Shown here: positions 56,906 to 64,000 of the stretch, in pieces
How positions within the stretch are numbered: position 1 is the stretch's first letter
Layout of the letters: the number at the start of each line of letters is the position of its first letter
NCBI GenBank assembly: GCA_934045905.1
Contig: OW203766.1
Location: forward strand, 29,382,309 to 29,446,308
Source of the DNA: Leuctra nigra
Taxonomy: Eukaryota; Arthropoda; Insecta; Plecoptera; Leuctridae
Direction: 5' to 3'
DNA: 64,000 nt
The notes under the pieces: model-generated
Databases searched by the model: none
What the model was told of the DNA's origin: nothing
Seen by the model: the letters and a program-made list of their open reading frames with translations, nothing else
Position numbers and translations under genes: made by a program

Positions 56906-57828
56906 TTGGAAACGTCGTGACGTGTGGAGTTGAAATGGCGTTTCTATGCGCACAATCAAGCAATGCAAATAGAAAAAGAATGGGGAAAATTCTATTATTT
57001 AAAAAAGAGACAAATGATGTGATTGAATGGGTTTGAGGGCGAGCAGTCGGGAGAGCTATGAAAACCGACTTTGGTCTAGAAGTTCAGAGTACTTGGCTGT
57101 CCCTACAATCAGGGTAATGATGTTGATATAGACCTAAAAATGTGTGTTTGATAGAATAACTTTCCTGTTGAAATAATTTAAGAAGCTGTGTAATGATGTC
57201 CATTGTAAAAAAAAAATAACATAAATATAAAAATCTGCGAAATACAGTTATTCACAAAGTAAGCATTTCATTTTTCCAACATATCTTTTTTTATGAATTG
57301 ATGTTTCCTTCAAAATAATTAATGTTTCACGAGCATGAAAAAAATGAATGAAATCAACATTCTAATAACTGACATTATTTGTCAAAGAAAAACATATTCC
57401 TTTTTAATGTTCAAAGATCAAAATATCATCAAACGGAGACAAAAAGAAAATCTTGCAAATATAAAATAAAATACATGGTATCGTCCTGGAAGGATTTTCT
57501 AAGAAGTAAAATATCCTGAAAGGAGGTTTCATATTTTCCGAAATTCCATTTTATTTTGTTTAAACCTTTGGGAGTTTATGACAGACAAAGCAACGTCACC
57601 ATCATAAAAACAAAGCACCATGAAGGCAAATAATATAGAGAAAAGATGGACAAGGTCCAAGAGAAAAAAAACGCACTCAGCGTTGTCAAAAGATTTCGCG
57701 GAAATATAATCTGATGTTGTAAAATACTTCATTTTGTTTTTCCCCCACTTATAATTGGAGTTTTGCGATGTAAATTGTCAATGTGGTTGAAGTGAATTAG
57801 GTCAAACACTTTTCCACTGCTCTGTAAC
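56906..57828. other. Anonymous AT-rich DNA
   Basis: Nothing recognised. Confidence 0.5.
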
Positions 57829-57890
57829 GAGTGGCAGGAGTAGTTAAAGCGAGTGGCAGGAGCCATTTGCAGCGAGTGGCACGAGTGCAG
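57829..57890. repeat. Short tandem GAGTGGCAGGAG-type repeat
   Basis: ACGAGTGGCAGGAG, GCGAGTGGCAGGAG and GCGAGTGGCACGAG follow one another about every 24 bp. Confidence 0.7.
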
Positions 57891-58739
57891 TGTGGCGGTA
57901 ATGTGTTAGTGCAGCGGTTATCACGTGTAGTCCATCCAGACGTAATTGTTATGAAGGACATAAAACTGAGAGTAGAAATTAAACTATATTGATAATAAGT
58001 GATGAACCGTATAGGCGTTTGACGAACACTCAAGAATGTATTATAATAATGAAACAAAAATTAGATGTAACAAGAATTTCATTTGTAAGCCAAATTATTT
58101 GCTTATTATACAACGTACGTTATCACCATATCTACAATAAAGTACTACATCAAATAACATGTAGACTGCAAAAAGTGTTGATATATAATTACAAAGAAGA
58201 AAAATATTCCAAAACCAGAGAAAATTTAATAATACTTCGTAATTATTGTAGTTTACTTATAATTTGATAACGTTGCTTATTTATACATTTCGTTTTTTAC
58301 AAACACAGTACTTAACTAAAATAATATTATTAAACATTTTAATTGCTTCAATTAAAATATTTTTGATAATAATTGAAGCGAAAATCTTGGACAGCATAAA
58401 ATAGTAGATCGTTATATTTTGAATAATAAATGGAACCGAGCATTTTTTAAGTGTGTTTAAATAAAATTTAATTTGCTCGCAAAAATAAAAGTTGCTGTGA
58501 AATGCCCTTATCCTTTTATTGCAATCTCTTGCGATGCCAAAGAAACTGTGATTTTCCCAGAGTATTAAGAAAACCACGTTTGAAAAATACTATTGTTTAG
58601 AGATTATGTAATATATCATTTCCTCCTGACATAAGTGTGATTTCTACAATATTAAAAAAGTTAACGCAAACGCTCGATTTTAATTCGCGTGAAAATTTAC
58701 TGCCACAATTTGAATCCACGGCGTCGTGTAATACCAATT
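57891..58739. other. Anonymous AT-rich DNA
   Basis: Nothing recognised. Confidence 0.5.
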
Positions 58740-58895
58740 GCCTCCCCCCCCCCCCACGAAGAAGAGCCACGAGATTCTTCTTATTCCCGCCATGTGCGAG
58801 GATCGAACCCCGCACGTTTATCCGCCCCCCGACCCGGGGGTGGTGGGGGGGAGGATTTCAACCACAAGGAGAAGGAATTGGCCAGTTTGTAACCG
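58740..58895 (-). repeat. tRNA-like SINE fragment with poly(C)
   Basis: On the minus strand GTGCGGGGTTCGATCCTCGC is a tRNA-type T arm and B box, followed by CACATGGCGGGAATAAGAAG and a ~13-base G run. AAACTGGCCAATTCCTTCTC precedes it. The context looks like a SINE, but no full copy is available for comparison. Confidence 0.45.
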
Positions 58896-60539
58896 AGCAC
58901 GGCAGGAATTAGCGCGAGAAGAATACGAAATGGTGGATTTTTTTACACCTAGATGAGGTGTGTTTCTCCCCATGAAGCAATGCGTGGAGAATATTGCGAG
59001 CTGATCTTAGAACATTTTGTGAAGGTTCGGTCGGCGCGAGTAAAACGATGCTCGATTCAGCTGTGAATTGTTGAAATTTTCAAGTAATTTGCATACAGCT
59101 AAAATAGCTGTAATGTTCTATCCGACTTTAATTTAAAATTAATTAATGGTTAATTCAGTTACTACATGAAATTAAATTAATATTAAAAAAACGAAATAAT
59201 AAAAGTTTGTGTTCGGGGCGTTACAAAAGGCACAAGAGTTTGTTGAGTAAATAAGTGCATTTTGTTCAGATTTTGCAATAACCCACCTTATATTTTTCAA
59301 ACCATTTAAGATTGTCTGGGTCAGACTTATGTTTTATTCTCACTATTATTTCCCGACGAAAGGATGAAGTACGATGGTCAGTTACAACTGTGACCTGCTT
59401 CACGAATACTTCAATATACTGGTCCAGAGAAGACACTGTACTTTATGGAAAACGACGAGCTTTCCTCATCTTACATCCCTTAATTAAACTTGTTCTTGGA
59501 ATAAGGTCAGGGAATGTTTTAAAGTGGTGTCATATACTCTGACGACATCGGAGACACAAAGGAAAGAGTTAATACTTACTTCATGGAAATTATTGGACAT
59601 CGAATCTTTGAACTGATGTTATTTATTTATAAAGAAGCCAATTTTAGTAATTTGATAAAACTATTTCAAAATGTAACTCCGTAGTACACAAATTATTTCA
59701 CACTCAGTATGATTTCCCGATATCTACTGACGTGTACCTAATTCGTATTAGCAGATAATACAGTTTGTTTGTACATTTTCTGATTTTGTACCCCAGGGTA
59801 TTATCGGTTGACATTATGGAACTAAACATTTCTATTCAGTCATATTTCCCGATATGACGTCAGTGATTAATAGATATCTTTGACAATGGCGGGAACAGAA
59901 TGGTGACATTTTTATTTTTGGTATTAAACTACAAGCTAAGGAGGATTATGCTGGAATTCTCAAGAGATAAAAAGTTTATTACGTTGAAAACTAATTAGCT
60001 TGTGAAAGCTTAACCATGACATTAAAGTATTGCTGAGCTTATAAAGAAGTCTAATTCCGATTATCTGCTTCTTGTATCAACTAAATATTTCTTCGTTCTC
60101 TTTAACAATAACACACATATTGCAGGCTACAGCGAAGAGAACGTTAAGATTCCACTAAACTTATTTTCTTTTACAGGCGCTCAAGCTAAAACCTGACACA
60201 AATATACATATCATTTCATGAGGCACGTCGTATCATGATCCACATAAAATGAACCGATCACTTTGAACTTAGACCAACTTTTGAGAGGTAATAATTTTAA
60301 GATTTATTGACATCTAAGAAAGATTTCACATATTTGTAAAATGATCGACAAAATATATCCTTCTTGGACTATTTCAAATGCATCCTCCAGTTGCTATGCA
60401 TAGATCTGCATCGAACACATATCCCATATTTACATGGACAACAAAGCCTTGCTTACTCTCCGTTATTTCTAAAACCAATTACCTATCAATTATCTCTGCA
60501 TTGTAACGGATTAAACGGCGCTCGCTCTTCTCCACCACG
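58896..60539. other. Anonymous AT-rich DNA
   Basis: No recognised gene. Confidence 0.5.
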
Positions 60540-60700
60540 TCGAGTTTGTCGGTAAAGTAGTGATCTGTTCCGGAGACCTCTCACGACACGTCTCAAGAGG
60601 GGAGCAAACTCTGAACTTCTCCGCCTCCAGGTCGACGCGAACACCGGCGTCGCTGTGTACCTTCATAGTCACGTGACGCGACGCAAAGTCCGTGGCAAAA
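60540..60700. promoter_or_regulatory. CpG-rich patch with GTCACGTGAC E-box
   Basis: A GC- and CpG-rich stretch with a palindromic GTCACGTGAC centred near 60672, followed by GCGACGCAAAG. Promoter-like by composition only, with no gene recognised nearby. A family B copy begins 55 bp further on. Confidence 0.3.
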
Positions 60701-60755
60701 CAATGGATTTAATCAGGTCAACAGTTCGCGGGGAATCTCATCTGCAAACAAGTAG

Positions 60756-61235
60756 TTGAGCCAGCGTCACCACGGTACTCTTATGACACCTTCTCTGTGT
60801 GTGTGTTTTTTACCTGCACTGTGTAAGTCAAACTGTTCAATCAATCGATCTGAAATTTTGCACACATACTAACGTAATCTATGCGGTCTCTGGGATAGTT
60901 TTTGAACAGGATCCTATGATTGGTTGAAATTTAAACTAGAACCGATTGACCAATCAACTTAAAACTTCGCATGGTCATTGGGACCAACATTTTAGGTATT
61001 TTTTTCCTCCAATTTGAGACTAATCTGTCAATATTTTCAAGTTACTGTCATTTTAAGGACATTTTATTCTATAATCTTGAAATATTTGAAAAATATATAC
61101 TAAATTTTCATCCCTGCCTTCTTGATGCTTCAGTTCCAAAGCCTGCAGAGCAGCTGATACTTGCAAACGCATATCAAATCGGATACAGTGGCTAGAAGGC
61201 TCGCTTATCAACGCGTTACACTGAGCGTTTTCCTA
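60756..61235 (+). mobile_element. Family B Helitron-like element, copy 4 (480 bp)
   Basis: It starts TTGAGCCAGCGTCACCACGG and ends TGAGCGTTTTCCTAG before T. Internal phrases (ATCTGAAATTTTGCACACAT, ATTGGTTGAAATTTAAACTA) match the copy at 49355. It is shorter by internal deletion. The 5' flank is G rather than A. Confidence 0.75.
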
Positions 61236-62584
61236 GTATTTGTTAACACTAGATAAACGCTGTGTGCACGCGTTGATTCTGTCGAAACGCGTTGAAGACC
61301 TTTACCACGGCTTTTCTTTCAAATTACCCATCAGTAAAGCGTATTATTATAAATCAACATTCCGTTGAAACCAAGAGATCGATCTTGCTAGCAATCAACA
61401 GGGAGCAGAACAGATGAGTAATGAATCTTGTATGAAAAATGTCCTGATTCGTTACTTCGCTTGATTTGGAACACAAAAAGAAGACACACACAAAAGACGG
61501 AAATTCGAGCCGTAAGTTTCATATAGAGGCACTTGCTTAATTAATAATATATGAAACATTATTTTTGAATCTGCTCGACAAAATTGAGCGTGTCATAAAA
61601 GTGTTCGTAATGTATTGAATGAGGTTTTATTTCCTTTGCAATATAACATTGTTAGCATATAGTTTTCATAAATTAACCATTTAGAGGATGTAAATCAAAA
61701 GAATGAGACGAAATTATTATTTAATATTATGTAAAACTAAATCCAACGGCACATCTTTATACCTACACGCAAAGTTAGTTGTAAATAAATGTGAATCGCT
61801 CAAATGGACCTATTTTCTCCGTGAAAAAGTGTGATAAATGTCACAAACTCTTATTTTGTTCCTCCGTGTAGATATTTATACACAACCTCGCAGCCATCAT
61901 CCCGAGTTCATTAATCAACTAACAGCCTCCTCAGGTTGGCGTCAGATTTCCATCCACTCGTCGGGAACAACATCATTGGAAAATAAGATGTGATAGCAAC
62001 CTTGTTTACCCTTGTTCTACCCAGTGGATTACTAATATTGTAACTTTGGTTTCAGAAGTTTCTTACCAACTTCGGATCCAACTAGGATACAACATTTAAT
62101 AATTAACCGAACAAAGAATATTTATTTCAGCTTGTAATTAGAAACTTGAAAGCTTCTCTATAAGATAAGTTGTTAGTAAAAATGTATAGTTTATCTCAAC
62201 GAAAGCCCTCTAATTCCAAGTGACTAATCTGTTAGCTAATTTAGATGTCAAGACAAATCTATTTTAATCCTGAAACATATTCACACACAAAAAATATTTT
62301 TATTCAGCTTGCAGTTGGTAGAATTACATTCAACTGAAATATTTTTGTAAATTCAATTCAGTGCGAACCTGAGACGAGTAAGGAGAAGAAAATTTTGGCG
62401 CTCTTTATTTTTGAGAGACACGTTCCTGTAAGTATAAAACTTTTGAAAGATGTTAAGAATAACTAGTTTGTTTTATTAGTCGAGTTTTGGAGACATGAAA
62501 ACTTCTTCCATCCTCTACCCCAGAATGATTTAATCCTCTCAATATTCTACCGACTGCTATATTATGGATCATCAAGGCACAGAG
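61236..62584. other. Anonymous AT-rich DNA
   Basis: Nothing recognised. Confidence 0.5.
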
Positions 62585-62699
62585 CCTGACCATGCCTGAC
62601 TATGCCTGACCATGCCTGACTATGCCTGATCATAACCTGACCAGGCCTGACTATGCCTGACCATGCCTGACTATGCCTGACAATGCCTGATCATGCCTG
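62585..62699. repeat. 11-bp tandem repeat (CATGCCTGACT)n
   Basis: About ten units of an 11-mer ending in GCCTGAC/T with small variations (CCATGCCTGACTATGCCTGA). Confidence 0.9.
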
Positions 62700-62765
62700 A
62701 CGCACCCCGACCCAGAAGGATCTGGGTTCGATTCCCAGTCGGGGTGGTTACTGACATGGCTATAG
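62700..62765 (+). repeat. tRNA-like SINE head
   Basis: CACCCCGAC and GTCGGGGTGG form an inverted pair around a strong B box (CTGGGTTCGATTCCCAG). This resembles the 3' half of a tRNA or the head of a SINE directly after the 11-bp repeat. Confidence 0.45.
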
Positions 62766-64000
62766 TCTCGTAATTCACTTTTATGGTCATTTCCTGCAGT
62801 ACAATTCTGCAGTATATCGCGTCAAGATTAAAAACTTACACTGCCACGAAAATATTATTGATTATAGAAACTTTTTTCTTTTTCACACTTACTGAATCGG
62901 TGGCATTTGACAACTTAATTTCGAAATAACAACGATATATTGAACTTTAGGATTAGTTTTGACTGAAAAGCACACCTATGAATATTTTAAAACAATTTGA
63001 GTCCAAAGTCTTCAAGATATAATGTGAGACAACAACATTCCCTTATAACTCCTCTTTTACACTCCTTAAAATCTAAAACTAGGCACAATTACGCTGCCTA
63101 TACTTGAACCTCCTCCGCGCCTATGAAATTCTCCATAAAACGAGCTTAAAACAACATTGTGCGTTATAGGAAGATTTTGTTCATCTCATAGCATCTTACC
63201 CTGGGCTATACAAGAAATAATAGTGAAGATAACAGTGAAACGACCTCTGCAGGAAACAAGATACCCGCCTTCGAGTCCCGGTCGTGACGGCAGATTGCCA
63301 ACAATCAATCCACCAACAATAAATCCACAAACAAGCCACAATACAGCTTTAATTAAATACAAGCACCTACCTAAATAATATATGCAAACACTTTCTTGTA
63401 TTGTAAGCTAAAGTGTCATGTTCTAGAGATAGATGGCTTCTTTACAAACGTTATCGTGGGGTACTAACGTAACCATGCATTGTTGGGTACTAGAATAGAG
63501 TTCGAAATTTGAATAATGCACTCCTGTTTAATATATTGAAGAGTAGTTAGTTAGTTTCATCAAGGTTTAATTAAAATTTGAAAGGCAGTACCTAGATACT
63601 CTATTTTCCAATATCGGGTGAATCAATATCGGGCAGAGCACAAAAAAGAAGATGGAAATGTAAATATTCTGTAGCTTGGAGCCAGATAGGCGACCAATCT
63701 AAAACGTTTGATCATGTAAAATGGGTTAACTTGTCAATAAGGCAATAGTAATTTCATCTGTCATTTAATTAATGTTCGATGTCGTATGAATTTCATTGGG
63801 TAAAGGGAAATAATTAGCATGTAGATTAGGTTGAGCTTCCACGTTGCGGTGTTATTGTTGGGATCCGCTAGTGTCCAGCAACAAAGCTGAAGCAACAAAT
63901 CAGCAATGCATTATCCTTGATGAACGCATTATGTGAAATGATGATTGGAATGATTTGGTGCGTATTTAGAGTTGCAGTTTGATTGTTTTATTATGTTGGA
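62766..64000. other. Anonymous AT-rich DNA with one tRNA-like scrap
   Basis: CCTTCGAGTCCCGGTCGTGA near 63270 resembles a T arm and B box, possibly another SINE remnant. No gene is recognised up to the window end. Confidence 0.45.

Noticed and set aside
55974..56968. Three overlapping minus-strand open frames of 238-329 codons
   Set aside because: They are the three frames of a 35-bp tandem repeat without stops; a real gene would not keep all frames open.

Overview
The window looks like a piece of an AT-rich, repeat-laden insect chromosome. The organism is probably hemimetabolous (hemipteran or polyneopteran), but the lineage is not provable from this sequence. The grounds are one intronless insect-type ionotropic receptor gene, tRNA-derived and 5S-derived SINEs, many short inverted-repeat (MITE-like) elements, long poly(G)/poly(C) runs, and no operons or dense coding. 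Only one protein gene is convincingly supported: a divergent ionotropic receptor (IR) at 5832-7523 (+). I recognise nothing else as protein coding, although much of the window could be introns or intergenic DNA of genes outside it.

Layout. 1-1299: end of a repeat here called family A, in reverse orientation. 3.7-5.2 kb: a small MITE and anonymous DNA. 5.2-5.5 kb: a CpG-rich stretch with tandem E-box/CRE sites, a plausible promoter for the IR gene. 5.8-7.5 kb: the IR gene. 7.5-11.0 kb: a Helitron-like element (family B) starting 18 bases past the IR stop codon and itself split by a complete family A copy. 16.4-18.3 kb: another complete family A copy. 18-42 kb: mostly anonymous AT-rich DNA with foldback MITEs (29.3, 31.6, 32.8 and 33.2 kb), a 5S-rRNA-derived SINE (35.4 kb) and homopolymer G/C runs. 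42.8-46.1 kb: a 3.3-kb palindromic element carrying two oppositely oriented tRNA-like units, its left arm split by a family B insertion. 46.4-48.7 kb: 19 copies of a 123-bp satellite. 49-51 kb: a SINE, a family B copy and a small promoter-like patch. 56.2-56.9 kb: a 35-bp satellite rich in CACGTG. 60.8-61.2 kb: a further family B copy. 62.6 kb: an 11-bp tandem repeat next to a tRNA-like SINE fragment.

The most interesting structure is family A. Its 5' part is a near-perfect foldback with a variable loop (a tRNA-like unit in one copy). Its middle carries modules pairing a CRE (TGACGTCA), an ETS site (ACTTCCGG) and often a YY1-like site (AAATGGCGGC), in one copy as five tandem 118-bp units. Its 3' end is a conserved ~265-bp block ending in a perfect 8-bp hairpin. 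Family B has a Helitron-like CTAG end, and an empty site is preserved inside this window. One family A copy sits inside a family B copy directly behind the IR stop codon, so these elements probably supply the IR 3' UTR and may bring promoter-type motifs to the locus.
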